A stretch of DNA of 64,000 nucleotides from Triatoma infestans (Eukaryota > Arthropoda > Insecta > Hemiptera > Reduviidae), in assembly GCA_011037195.1 (NCBI GenBank), contig JAAEAF010001579.1, positions 1-64,000 on the forward strand, read 5' to 3'. Positions 34,891 through 45,686 of the stretch are shown piece by piece; the first letter of the stretch is position 1, and each line of letters starts with the position of its first letter. The notes under the pieces were generated by a model. That model did not search any database. It saw only the letters and a list, made by a program, of their open reading frames with translations, and had not been told where the DNA came from. The translations under genes were made by a program, and so were the position numbers.

Positions 34891-36163
34891 TGTAACAGAA
34901 ACCAAGAGATCAGAGAAATAGAAACAAAATATCGAGACACTCCCTCGGACTGGAGTGGGAGAAACTATATATAACTATATCACTATAATAAAACAAACAA
35001 GGGCAGTACAGCGGTAAAACAACAAACATTGGATATAGTCTGAACTTCAGTGGTGGTGAAAAATGGTACTGTCTGAAAATAAACGTGCTAAGCAAATTGA
35101 TTGGAACGAAAAAGCAAGTTTAATACCATTAAACAATTTACCATGGTAACTTTATTCTCTTAGGTATTATTTAAAATAGATAAAATATCCGTATAGTGTA
35201 ACGGGATTGCTGGCAGGAAATCTTTTTGCAACAAAAAAATCATATTGCAATCTGCCCGTCATGCTACGTCATATGCCCGTCACAAGAGATTTAACGTATC
35301 TCCCTAGAAAAGGAGAGATCCAAGATCCGTCTATAATCAACCCCTAGAAGATTTGGAAGGAGAAGTAGGGCAAGTTCTTAGCAAGTATATAATAAGGGCT
35401 AACGGGTATCTGTAATTCAATCTGATGCACACATTCTTCAAGAAAACATCAACATCACCAACACTCTGCCAGTACAGTCTACACACTATTTCTACTCACC
35501 TTACCCATTTTCTGTATCAGTTCTGTAATGTCCGTGCAATACTCCTGTTAGTCAGTTATTTTTCTGTTCTAAATGTTTTGGAAACAATGTTTCACATAAC
35601 AAGTTGTAGCTTTATATTTTTAAATAAAAAAATCGTTGTAGCTTTTTCATTGAAATTCCCAAGAACTCTGAACTGTAACATTATCCAAAGAGAACAGAGA
35701 AGAGAAACAAATGCTAGGAACACTCTCTCGGACTAGAGTGGATGATGTAACAGTATCCAAAGAGAGCAGAAATAGTATCCAAAAAGAGCATAGAAGAGAA
35801 ACAAATGCTAGGACCACTCTCTCGGAGTAGAGTGGATGATGTAACAGTATCCAAAGAGAGCAGAAATAGTATCCAAAGAAAGCAGAGAAGAGAAACAAAT
35901 GCTAGGACCACTCTCTCGGATAAGAGTGGGAAAAAGCATATAAATACAGCGACGGGACACAGAGAAGAAATAGTTCAAATTAGTTCATAAGATAGTTCAC
36001 CAGTCACAATGTGTCATTACCCCTTCCACTCTAAATCTACCATCTTTAGACTGTAAAGTCCAGGCAGTCAGTGAAACTTATGATTATATTACAGTGTTAA
36101 TTAAGTCTTGTTAACTCATCAAACCAAACAAATTCTCTTCATCCAACTCATCCATTATATTCC
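34891..36163 (+). mobile_element. Composite LTR insertion, family L1-like, TSD TTCC
   Basis: The block starts TGTAACAG at 34891 and ends CATCCATTATA at 36163, with TTCC at 34887-34890 and again at 36164-36167. Inside are two more TGTAAC starts at 35197 and 35674. TATA-like boxes lie at 34970 (CTATATATAAC), 35383 (GTATATAATAAG) and 35938 (GCATATAAATAC). No gag or pol text is present. Either this is a short non-autonomous element with degenerate LTRs or a stack of LTRs inserted into one another. The outer pair of TTCC supports a single original insertion site. Confidence 0.6.
35701..35930 (+). repeat. 94-bp tandem repeat in LTR U3-like region
   Basis: AGAGAAACAAATGCTAGGA starts at 35701, 35795 and 35889, giving a regular 94-bp period for about 2.4 units. 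Each unit holds CACTCTCTCGGA, TAGAGTGGATGATGTAACAG and TATCCAAAGAGAGCAG. Repeats upstream of the TATA box in an LTR are often enhancer-like. Confidence 0.8.
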
Positions 36164-36430
36164 CAAAAAACTTTATTTTTGAGAGGTTTTTGAAGGTATT
36201 TCAGTTTAAGTTTAAATTTAAACTGATGCAACGTGGTTTTGAGTCACAGGAGTCTCCATAGAGTATATGTTGGTATACATGTATAATTCCTATTACCTTT
36301 TTTATTTATAGCCAAGCCCATCCAAACATTCTAAACATTACAATGATAAAGAATGTATTTTTTTTTTTTTATTAAAAATGTATTCAATTGAGTAAGAGAA
36401 AGTCCTGTGAGTGTATCACATCAGATTTAA

Positions 36431-38129
36431 TTTGTTTAATAATAAATGGTGAAGTTGAAATAAATAAAAAATTGCCATCTTATTCATTGCAAGGGAAAGA
36501 GCGTTGGAAAAAAAGAAAATAAGAACGACTAAAATATAAAAGGAAGAAGGTTTTTAAAAGTTGACAGAAAGTAGAGAGAGGTAACTCATGTGTAAACAAA
36601 CAAAACTAAAAGACTGTTGTTATCTCAAAAGAAATAATGGAAAGGAAAACATTATGGGTGGAAAGAATTGTGTGTATGTGTGTCTGGTTGAATGTTTTAT
36701 TATATTTCCACGCACAGAGAGATAAATAGTAGGACAAAATATCTATGTTATTGTTGTTAAATTTATTTAATAGTTTATTTAGGGTTTTGTATTGTTATTT
36801 TTATAATTATCTTTATTGAGACAATATAATTAAATTTATTGACACTATATAATTATATTTATTGACACTATAATATATATATGGAGCAAATATTTACTAA
36901 GAGGATCCCTTAGCTGTCAACTGATAATAAAGCTTGTTAAGAATTAAGTTAAATCGCATTTTTATGACCAATAACAAATACAAAAATACATATGTAATAT
37001 TTGCTGATTATCAATTTTCTATAAAATATGTCATTAATTTATATTGCTATCTATTTTATCAATATAGATAATAGTTGTGAAACAAGTTGCTTTATATTTT
37101 GTTTTACGATAGTAGGGTGATGTATATATAACTAGGTCACACTATAAAACAGAAATATTTCACAAATTTCAGCCAACAATATTGCATTTATTATTATGGC
37201 AGAACTTAAATGAAAGATAATCAATTTAAATCAATGTCATCATTCTGGATTTAAAACATTAAATGGCAACTTTAGTTATTATTAGATTAAATTATGAATT
37301 AATTTCCCGGTTCATTAGTAATTGTGAGTGAGTTAAATAATGTGATATGGCCTAGAACATTTTTCTTTACTTTTTTGGAGCTGTTCAATCGGTGGGATCT
37401 GCTGGCAGCGCCTTAGTGGTAGATAGTGTTATTGCAAGGTATTTTATTGGACTGAAGAAGTAATACCGTCTCTCATGCCCTTCTGGTATAAAGAAGTGCT
37501 GGCAATTCTGATATAAATTACGTTAAACCAGTTGGTACAACTCCTTCCTTTCTTTATTTTATTCTATTCTATGGAAACGCTAGCTAGCAAATTCGCCACA
37601 AAGAAACTGGACACAATAGTATTATTAACCACCTCATCAAGGCGCAACGTTCGCGCTATAAGCTACACGCCCACTAGGCATTACACCCTCTGGTCGTGCC
37701 ACAACAGCCAATTTGAATGGCTATCAATCACCGCAGCCAATCTCTCAACTAGAAGCTTCAATAAAGCAATCTAGCTGTAATAAGAGTAATCAAATATTAG
37801 CTGACTATCAGAGGGGCTCAAATCAGTCACAACTTTGATTTTAAGGAGTACGAGTCAGTGAAGTCAGAGTTACCCATATTAACCTCATCAAGTTCATCAA
37901 GCTAGCTCACACTAGCTCACCACCATTGGAACAGGCAAGAGTTCTAACTAGTCATATCACTCTTCGTGCGTCACGCATTATCAATCTACATCATATCACC
38001 ATTCTCAGCATTCAGACTATTTAAACCTCAACAGACCGTCAACAGAATGAATGGATAGTTGCCAACTTTTCTTTATAAAACCCTACGCTTCTATAAAAGA
38101 ATAGTGAGGGACATGTGATGAGAAGTGGA
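36431..38129. other. Unassigned DNA
   Basis: AT-rich to about 37360. Positions 37385-38040 are GC-richer, with CTGGCAGCGCCTTAGTGG and an 80-codon frame at 37532-37774 of no known family. It may be LTR-like, but no ends or duplication were found. Confidence 0.35.
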
Positions 38130-38700
38130 TTTACTGGCGAAATCTTGAAACAAGTGGTCAATGATTGGATCATGGTCTAACGGCATTTCTGGTTGGTAAA
38201 CAATTGCAATTTGAGAGAAAAAAGTCAATATTGTGTGCCTTCTAGAACTATGAAGGTGGTTAGTTATTCATCAACAAATTAATTCCCTATGGTTTTCCCC
38301 CCCATTAACTTCGACCTTTACTGCCAATAACTGGATGATAAAATGTACTCAATAATGGCACAGGCGTTATCCAGTTTTTGTAAATTGCAAACTAATTCCA
38401 ACAAGATAAAAATGTCGGCCAAGACACACCTCTTCGTCAGACTAAGGATAAAATTAAAGAACGTAATGGCATTGAACTTCTTTTACACCCATACTACAGT
38501 CCAGACTTAGCTCCATCTGACTACAAATTTGTTTCGCAATCCATAGCACACTTTCTTTGCGCGAGAAAATTTAATAACTTCACCGAAACTGAAACTGGAG
38601 TACAGGAGTTTTTTTTTAATTCCAAACCCAAGGAATGGTATGAGCTTGAGATCCAAAAAAAAGGAAAAGATGGCTTAAAATAGAAAATCACATTGTGCTA
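38130..38700 (+). pseudogene. Mariner transposase fossil, family C
   Basis: Text follows the same order as 28100-28600: a GGTCAATGATTGGAT region, then VNYCAF-like frames, then HGIELLLHPYYSPDLAPSDY-like text near 38467-38523 and HFLCARKFNNF near 38550. The second and third catalytic regions are represented but heavily shifted. No inverted repeats recognised. Confidence 0.6.
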
Positions 38701-39612
38701 TATTTTGAACATTAATAAAAAAATTCATAAAAGGTAATAAAAAATTGATTTTTACTTTTTCTTATTTTTTTTTTTTTTAATTGAAAAACGGTCAACCCAT
38801 TAAAATGGATTTGGTTACTCAAAAGTGTTAAAGATTTAGTAACTTCATGGAACAAAAAAAAAAAAATACAAAGAATCCATATTCTAGTTGATTATAAGAG
38901 AAATATTTATGTTGCTGTAATCAAAGGATAGTTAGGTTATTGTCTTACACAACATACCCACAATCAATACAAATCCCACATCACATCACAGCTCGTATAT
39001 ATAAAAATATGAGTATTCTTAGAATTCTTAGGATGTATTAAAAGAATTATTCATAAAAAAATATATAAACATAATATAATTTAGTTGATCGTTGTAATAC
39101 ATATGAGTAACAAGGCAGGACATCAAGCTGGGGTGTACATAGTAATTAAAAAGTTATATGAGAAAAGTAATAGACAACTCTGGAAAGTATACAGTAAATT
39201 TATAACATGTTAGACATATTCTATACTAGACTGTAAACCTTTAATATTATATTCTGACAAGCACTCACACACAGTATAAATGTTATTTCTTAAGACTGCA
39301 TCAATGCTGACATATGATGCAATCTAGCGGATAAACCTTGCAATTCAACATTCACTGTTGCCTTCAATAAATAATAAATCCATATAATAGTAATTCAAAG
39401 AATAAAAAGCATTAATAAAGATTAAACAAATTAAAAATAAATAAATAAATAAATAACTGAATTTAAATTAAAAAAAAAGAAGAAAAGTTTAATAATCCGT
39501 TTGAATAGAGAGAGAGAGACATGGCACATAAGCTTTTAATAACTTAACAGAACTCCGCTTTACAAAGTCGTTCCTAATGTTTGACCTAATTTAATTCCAA
39601 TTAGCTTAAGCT

Positions 39613-39645
<33 letters not shown>

Positions 39646-40493
39646 GCGCAAACTAAACTGATCCACTTTTTTTTTTATTAAGCACACAAAAGTATAAATA
39701 TACATACATCAAGAACTAATTTAATGAAACAGAGGGATTAATGAAGATTAAGTTCTTCATTTATCTATAATAAATTAAATTATAGTATAATATAATAAAA
39801 ACAGCTGTCTCGTTGGATTTTTATTTTATCGATTTTTCAACGCTAAATAGACACGTTTATAATTTCATGTCAAGTCTGCCTGTCTGTTTATTTACAATGG
39901 GAAGGTTTTTATTTAATTTAAAGTAATTAAATGAAAATATAAATGTAAAATTGAGTTAAATATACTACATTTCCTTATATTAATATATATGAAATAAAAA
40001 CCATGACTAAATCGGGAAACGAACTCACTACTTCAAAACATCTTGTCCATTATATCTAATCGTTTCAGCTATCGTGGCTCTTATGAATGGCCTCTCTATG
40101 CTGTAGCTTCAGCAGCTGCATACTGTTTTTTCCAGTAGTGAAGTAAAATTATCGATATATCATTAGACATGTATATGGTTTTCTAAAAAAGCTCACAATT
40201 GAACTGATTGTTTTAACGGGGGACATAATACGTAGAAGCACTCTCCAGAGTCTATAATATTATGTTGGTAAACATCAGACGTTTTAAAATTCATAGCACT
40301 AGGTTAAGAAAAAATCATTTTAATATATACATCTCATTATCTAAAATAATTAAAACTCGCAAGACGCACTAGACTTGATATTTGGAAAATCCCCACATAA
40401 AATCTCGACCACCATTTTTTTATGTTAAGCCCAATTAAACATTGCAACGCTGCAATTTTAAAGAAACTTTCTGGATTAAATTGTATTAATTAA
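38701..40493. other. AT-rich DNA with microsatellites
   Basis: AAAT tetranucleotide repeats near 39437 and a CA run at about 39616-39643. Otherwise nothing recognised. Confidence 0.45.
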
Positions 40494-40683
40494 AGCAATG
40501 CCTAGTTTTACAGGCGGGCTTAACGTCCAACTACCAAATTAGGTGTAGTGGACGGGAGCGGAAGCACTTACTTTATCATTATTTTTCATACAATATAAAA
40601 TTTAGCAGGTGTACATGGGACTCGAACTGGGAACCTCCCACTTACTAGCCCATGCTCCTAACCACTACACCAACACCGGCCCC
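40494..40683 (-). repeat. SINE family S3, minus strand
   Basis: On the minus strand: GGTGTTGGTGTAGTGGTTAG (A box), GGGCTAGTAAGTGGGAGG, CCCAGTTCGAGTCCCA (B box), then TAAATTTTATATTG and CACCTAATTTGGTAG. It is better preserved than the copy at 33437. A family H 3' end (AGAGAAAGTCATG then TGTTTCACACC) follows at about 40722-40755. Confidence 0.8.
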
Positions 40684-40814
40684 TAATATAGAGTATTAAT
40701 CCCCCGTTATTAATTAGAGAAGAGAAAGTCATGTTACTGTTTCACACCAGGTATTTTTTCTTACAATAAAACTTCTGTGAATAGGGCACTGAATTTACAG
40801 AATAATTATTATTA

Positions 40815-42112
40815 CGAGGGTCATTCAATAAGTAAGAGACAAATCGCTGTAGCTCAAAAACGATTAATTTAATCTACACAAATCTTTGCCTACTTTTCAA
40901 CATAGTCCCCCAACAACATTTATACACTTGTTCCATCGGTCTTCTAATTTGTGTATGTCTCTGGCATAAAATTTATTGGGTTGATCTCAAAGCCACTTTT
41001 GCATATCTGATTTTTAGGCTCTTCACTGGATTGAAAATGTTTACCATGTAGGAACTCTTTAAGGAGTCCAAACAAATGGAAGTTCGACGGGGCGAGGTCG
41101 GGGCTGTAGGGGAGATGTGGAAGGATCTCCCACCCCACTTTTTGGAGTGTATCTTGAGTTAACTGTGCCGTGTGAGGGCGAGCGTTGTCATGAAGCAAAA
41201 TCACACCTTTAGTCAAGAGTCCACGACGTTTCGTTCGAATGGCAGGCATTACTTTGTTTGTGACCATATCAATATAATACTGGCTGTTGTTGGTTCCTTG
41301 ATCTTCGAGATAGTTACAATAAATAGGCCCCTGCGAATTCCAGAATGCTGTAAGAATTTACCTACAGGCGACTGGGTCATGAATTTCTTTCGAGAGGAAG
41401 AACCCGTATGCTTCTATTCAAGGCTTTGACGCTTAGACTCCGGCTCAAAATGGTGTTTCCATGTTTCATCACATGTTACAATTCTACTGAAAAACTCTTT
41501 TTCAATTAAACAACATTCTTTCAACTGTTGACTGATTTGAAACCTGGATTCTTTGTGGGCGTCTGTAAGTTGTCTTGAAACCCATCTCGCACAAGTTTTC
41601 TTGAACTGCAGCTTATTCTGAATAATGTTATGCACAGATCCAACACTCGCGTGCACGTCTTCAGCTATCAGTTCATCAGTAATATACCTGCTTTCTGTAA
41701 TTAATGCGGTAATGCGAGATTCGAGGGATGAAGTTGCAACATCAACCGGTCGTCCAACGAAGTGGTGGTGCTTATCACAGACACTTACATGTCCATTTTT
41801 AAACTGTTCGAATGGTTCAAACAATTTTTCCCTCCACTCTCAATATTCTTTCGTGGATTTCCACTACCTTTGATACACTCTGCAACTAAAAATCTAATCA
41901 CTGGCCGTTGTTCTTCCGAGGTGAAATGCTCCAGCGGACATGCCATTGTTAACTGAATACATTTGAGGTTATGCTTACCAAATACTCTCAAACAGCTGAT
42001 GAGGAAATTAAGTACAAGGATGCCAACTTGACGCACTGAAATTATTGTATTGATTAAACAAACCCTTTCTAAGCTACAGCGATTTGTCTCGTTACTTATT
42101 GAATGACCCTCG
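40815..42112 (-). mobile_element. Mariner family B, full-length copy B2
   Basis: The ends CGAGGGTCATTCAATAAGTA (left) and its complement ending GAATGACCCTCG (right) match copy B1 at 28690. TA precedes the left end at 40813-40814. The right flank reads AA, so that copy of the duplication has mutated. Length 1298 bp. Confidence 0.9.
40944..41946 (-). pseudogene. Mariner transposase, DDN variant, frameshifted
   Basis: Starts MACPLEHFTSEEQRPVIRFL at 41946. A frameshift near 41830 leads into a 136-codon frame (41824-41414) with HHHFVGRPVDVATS, SVGSVHNIIQNKLQ (second helix-turn-helix) and VTCDETWKHHFEPESKRQS (first catalytic D). A second shift leads to the frame at 41267-40944 with VILLHDNARPHTAQL (second D) and LPYSPDLAPSNFHLF. 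The third catalytic residue is N (AAC, plus-strand positions 41082-41084) where copy B1 has D. Spacing between the second and third positions is 34 residues. Frameshifts plus the D-to-N change make it inactive. Confidence 0.88.
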
Positions 42113-42113
42113 A

Positions 42114-42144
<31 letters not shown>

Positions 42145-43119
42145 GTTGTTTGTATTAAAAGATTATTCATGTTTTTTTGTTTTTTTAAATAAAGCAGCTT
42201 GATCTGACGTACGCTCGACGATATGTTGGTCATATTTATGTCACGTGCAGTCATAACTGGCTTTGTTTGGTGGGGAAATTTCCCCCCAGGGAAGGTGCTA
42301 TGGTTTGTTTGTGTGGCCTTACAACCCTATCCGCCTCCAAACGCACACACAACTGTACCAACCAGTTTAGTAAGTCTGTCAGTATGGAGGGTTTGGCAAA
42401 AGAAACGCAAGAGCATGTTCACCCATCTGTTTGTATGAAACAAGAAATCAATACAAAACCACCCCAACTTTAGTTTTACTTAGTTTGAGGTTTGCCTTGT
42501 GTGTGAGAGGTTTGTAACTGGTGTAAACACCACACCGGCATGGTGTGTCATCATGGATAATCGGAAATCTATTCCTACTCACAATTTCTGTCATTAGTGT
42601 ACACCTTGTACCAACAACATCTTTACTAGTTGATTTCAAATTGAACAAGATATTCCCACCCGTTTAGCCAGCTAACTTATGGAGTCACAGTAGATATGGA
42701 GATGGTAAAATGTATTTTCAGCTGAAGGTAGGGTGTGTATGAGTGTGTGGATGTTAAAAGTAACTCACCACAAAATTTAATTAAGCGAACACCAAATCTC
42801 CTGAACGATAAAGCTATCTACACGATTTAATCGCATATTCTCCATCGTTTTACATTCAATTAATCTTCTCATCTCAACTCTATACTAAAACTACTAGTTA
42901 TAAACTCTATATACGCAAGATAACGTGAAAATCTGTTTATATAAACAAAATGATATCAATACAACTATAGTAACTTTCAGAATTCTAAATCAAAATGTGA
43001 TACTTATGTAGTGATAATATTTGATAAATTTTGGAAAAACTATGCTTGGCATCATTGTTTTTTAATGTCCTTACATGTTTTTAATGAATCTTGTATGTGT
43101 TGCATGCATGTATTTTTAT
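42113..43119. other. Unassigned DNA; (ATT)n at 42118-42147
   Basis: A trinucleotide repeat adjoins the mariner. Positions 42240-42560 are somewhat GC-rich and unassigned. A minus-strand exon-like piece at 42769-42800 is listed under rejected items. Confidence 0.4.
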
Positions 43120-43400
43120 TTCCTCATACTCCTGGTAAGAGCGAGCGAAGGAGTCATATTTTCTATATCAAGTTTTCAGCGGAAATATAAGTTTTAAAGT
43201 CTCTTCGGGTTGGAAAAGGTCGTTTTTAGAGATTGGCCCCTCACACATACTCTCTCTAGCTATGTGTATGGCCAGCATAACTCAAAAAGTAAAAATCGTA
43301 GTAAGTTTAGACTTGATTTTTAGTTTAAGTTCCACCAAGGGATCTGAAAATAATATTTTGGTCCAAAGCGATCAACCGGAAATCCCACTTCACTGATTAA
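43120..43400 (+). repeat. Family H copy, diverged 5' part
   Basis: CTCATACTCCTGGTAAGAG, TCAAGTTTTCAGCGGAAATA, GCATAACTCAAAAAG and GATCAACCGGAAATCCC appear in family order with strong divergence. The microsatellite position holds CACACATACTCTCTC. Confidence 0.6.
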
Positions 43401-43504
43401 ACAAATCTTTACTAAGGTATCTTATTAAAAACAAATAGTAACGTAAGTGTACTTTTATTTTTATGATATAAAAATAAATTGTTTTATATTATTCTAATTT
43501 GCTT

Positions 43505-43846
43505 CATTTTGTGGTCACGGCGTTCGCCCATCTTCAGGATGCGTTTATCAGACAGTGTGATAGCACGGACTTGCACAGAGCAAATTCAGTTTGCACACTG
43601 ACTGGTGTTTTTAACTGTATTTAAAACTAAACTCTTAAACTAGGTCAAGGGGTATGGTTTATAAACTTGACTCTGTTTGTTCTTTTTATACAAATTCTGT
43701 TTATACATTGACTTCATCAGTAGTGAAGATTCATCAGGAGTCACTGTATAAACTGAATTTGCTCTGTGCAAGTCTGTGTTATCATACTATATGTCAAAAG
43801 TTCCTGAAGATGGGCGAGCGCCCGAACCACCAAATCACAAAATTAT
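43505..43846. repeat. Family M hairpin MITE
   Basis: The left arm at about 43505-43604 (TTTTGTGGTCACGGCGTTCG ... GCAAATTCAGTTTGCACAC) and right arm at about 43739-43846 (AGTCACTGTATAAACTGAAT ... GGGCGAGCGCCCGAACCACC) are complementary over roughly 100 bp around a loop of about 135 bp. Confidence 0.7.
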
Positions 43847-43954
43847 CTTTATAGTCTTAGTAAATAATTACAATAACCGAAATGTCAATCCTAAATTTAA
43901 TAAAAATCTTTTGCCGACAAAACAACGCTTAAAATCAACCTTAAAATATTTTTT

Positions 43955-44960
43955 TTTAAGAGTGCAGAGTGGAGCGAAGGATCAGTTCTGGTGGGCATCA
44001 CAGAACATGCCATTAAATGGTATAAGGACAGGTATAAGATCCTTAGCCTAAGGAATTGGGGCAGGGTGGTTGAGACAAGGACCAAGCACTCGAAACCCAT
44101 AGGTAAATTTCCCAACATCTTCCAGGCGGAGATAGATATACGCAGTTGGAAGATGTGTTCAACTTAAACTCGATAGGAGATATAGGAATCAGGAGATTGC
44201 AATCCTTTCTGATTGCCAGGCAGCCATTGAGCGTTTTTGTTATCAGCTCTAAAATGGGTTTGGGAATGCCTAGGCAAACTTAACGACCACGGTAGGAAGA
44301 ATAAAATCACCCTTTGGTGGATGCCAGGGCATGTTGGCATTGAAGGGAATGAAATGGCCGACGCTCTGGCAAAGATAGGTGCTGCATCCCCGCTTCTAAA
44401 GCTTGAACCCTTTTATGGGCCCAGCGACTTATCTCTCTTGGAAGAACTTAGGCTGGAGGAGGAGGAGGAGGAGGAGGAGGCAGCAAGGAGGCTCAACTCT
44501 GGACTTCCTCCTCGGAACTTCCTCCTCGGATAAGATCTGCTTGGGAAATTAAAACCAACGGAAATCGGAGGCTTACATTGGCCAATAATAAATACAAACT
44601 TCGCATTCTTACGGGTTTACTCACGGGGCATTGCCGACTCAAAGGACATCTGGTGAAGCTGGGTTGGGAGAGTGACAACACTTGCAGATTCTGTGAGGAA
44701 ATGGAGGAAACTCCAATACATCTCCATACGGACTGCAAGGCTCCCATCCAGAGAAGATTTAAGTACTTGGATAGTTTACCAGGAGGAGGAGGAGAATTAT
44801 ACCTTCCTAGAGCTCGCCAGGGTATTAGGATTTCGTAGGGATCTTAACCTGATATGGGTTTTGTAGACGTTGCTCGCCTAGGACATCTGATGGGATGCTG
44901 TGGGCTAGCCTACGGCACCCAAGGGGCAGCGCAATGCAGTGGCCCTCTTTAGGGCCCACA
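43955..44960 (+). pseudogene. RNase H LINE 3' end, decayed copy
   Basis: Related to the LINE at 18727. Recognisable are KFPNIFQAE near 44103-44130, an ITLWWMPGHVGIEGNEMADA stretch (44307-44365), then a GAG repeat at 44456-44480 and GHCRLKGHLVKLGWESDNTC (44629-44688) with CRFCEEMEETPIHLHTDC, the C-terminal knuckle. Frameshifts separate the pieces, and the aspartate of SDSQAAI sits in a broken SDCQAAIE. It ends in GGCACCCAAGGGGCAGC and an A-rich tail near 44950. Confidence 0.85.
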
Positions 44961-45686
44961 AAACAAAACAAAAAAGGTTTGATGAAAGAAGTTCTGTGAA
45001 CGCTGGGAGGAGCCTCAAAATTATCGTTTTATTATAATATAAGATTCTCCCACCTATATAATACTGAAACTAACTAAAAGTCAAGTAGAAATTCCAAGTT
45101 TATAAGAGAACTTGTCCGATTGTAACTGTAACAATTGGTAACCACAATAGGGTTACCAAACTGCGGTTAACAAACTATTTCACACCAGATTTCCTTGATT
45201 AAACTTTTGACGGGTAAAAATGTTTTCAAGATAAATTTTATAATTTATAAAATTCGATATGCAAATTACCAACTAATTGTGCTAGTATTTATAATAATTT
45301 GCCAATTTTGATACCCTTGAACCCAGTATACTTTAGTTTTATTTTATTTATTTGCTTCTAAATTTACATTTTAGTGGAGTTTGATCTTCTACAATGCAAA
45401 ACTAATTAATATATATATATATATATACGTAATTACATTTTAATAAATATAAAGAAACTAAGATAACATACTCGTTTTGAACAAAAGAATCTTTTCACTG
45501 TTGTAATATTAAAAAATCCGATGTGAAACTCACACAAGACTCTCTTATTCTTATGGCAATTAATTAATTCTCTTGAATAGTAGTTCTTAATGTTTTAGAT
45601 GTTCGGTTGCCTTGAATTTACATGAAACGAAGAATTTAAACTTAATAAAAACTGTTAAATGAATTGTCTCAGAAAAAGTATATATA
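44961..45686. other. Unassigned DNA with a family H 3' fragment
   Basis: Positions 45508-45560 (AAAAATCCGATGTGAAACTC then ACAAGACTCTCTTATTCTT) are a minus-strand family H 3' end. A TA run lies at 45411-45428. Nothing else recognised. Confidence 0.45.

Larger units (their letters stand above)
32519..36430 (+). repeat. Family H copy that hosts a nest of later insertions
   Basis: Its 5' end (ACTCCCTAGTAAGAGGAAGT) lies at 32520. Pieces of its body are at 32520-32611, 33337-33430, 33633-33785, 34702-34890 and 36168-36430. Its 3' end near 36390-36425 has GAGTAAGAGAAAGTC followed by the TGTGAGTGTATCACA hairpin. Removing the four insertions between gives about 800 bp, the size of uninterrupted copies. 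Continuity is clearest at the LTR, where ACGATTTTCC is followed after the insert by CAAAAAACTTTATTTTTG. Confidence 0.6.

Noticed and set aside
35197..35673. A separate solo LTR starting TGTAACGGG
   Set aside because: No matching 3' end or 4-bp duplication could be placed, so it is kept only as a module within the composite block.
35647..35911. Minus-strand frames with repeated LLSLDTVTSST-like text
   Set aside because: The repetition comes from the 94-bp tandem repeat in an LTR; no membrane-protein gene is implied.
42769..42800. A 32-nt exon-like segment on the minus strand (GTTCAG acceptor, GTGAGT donor)
   Set aside because: The acceptor tract is weak, the length is not a multiple of three, and joining it to the 102-nt exon in the open frame gives a stop. 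It could be a separate exon but is not supported.
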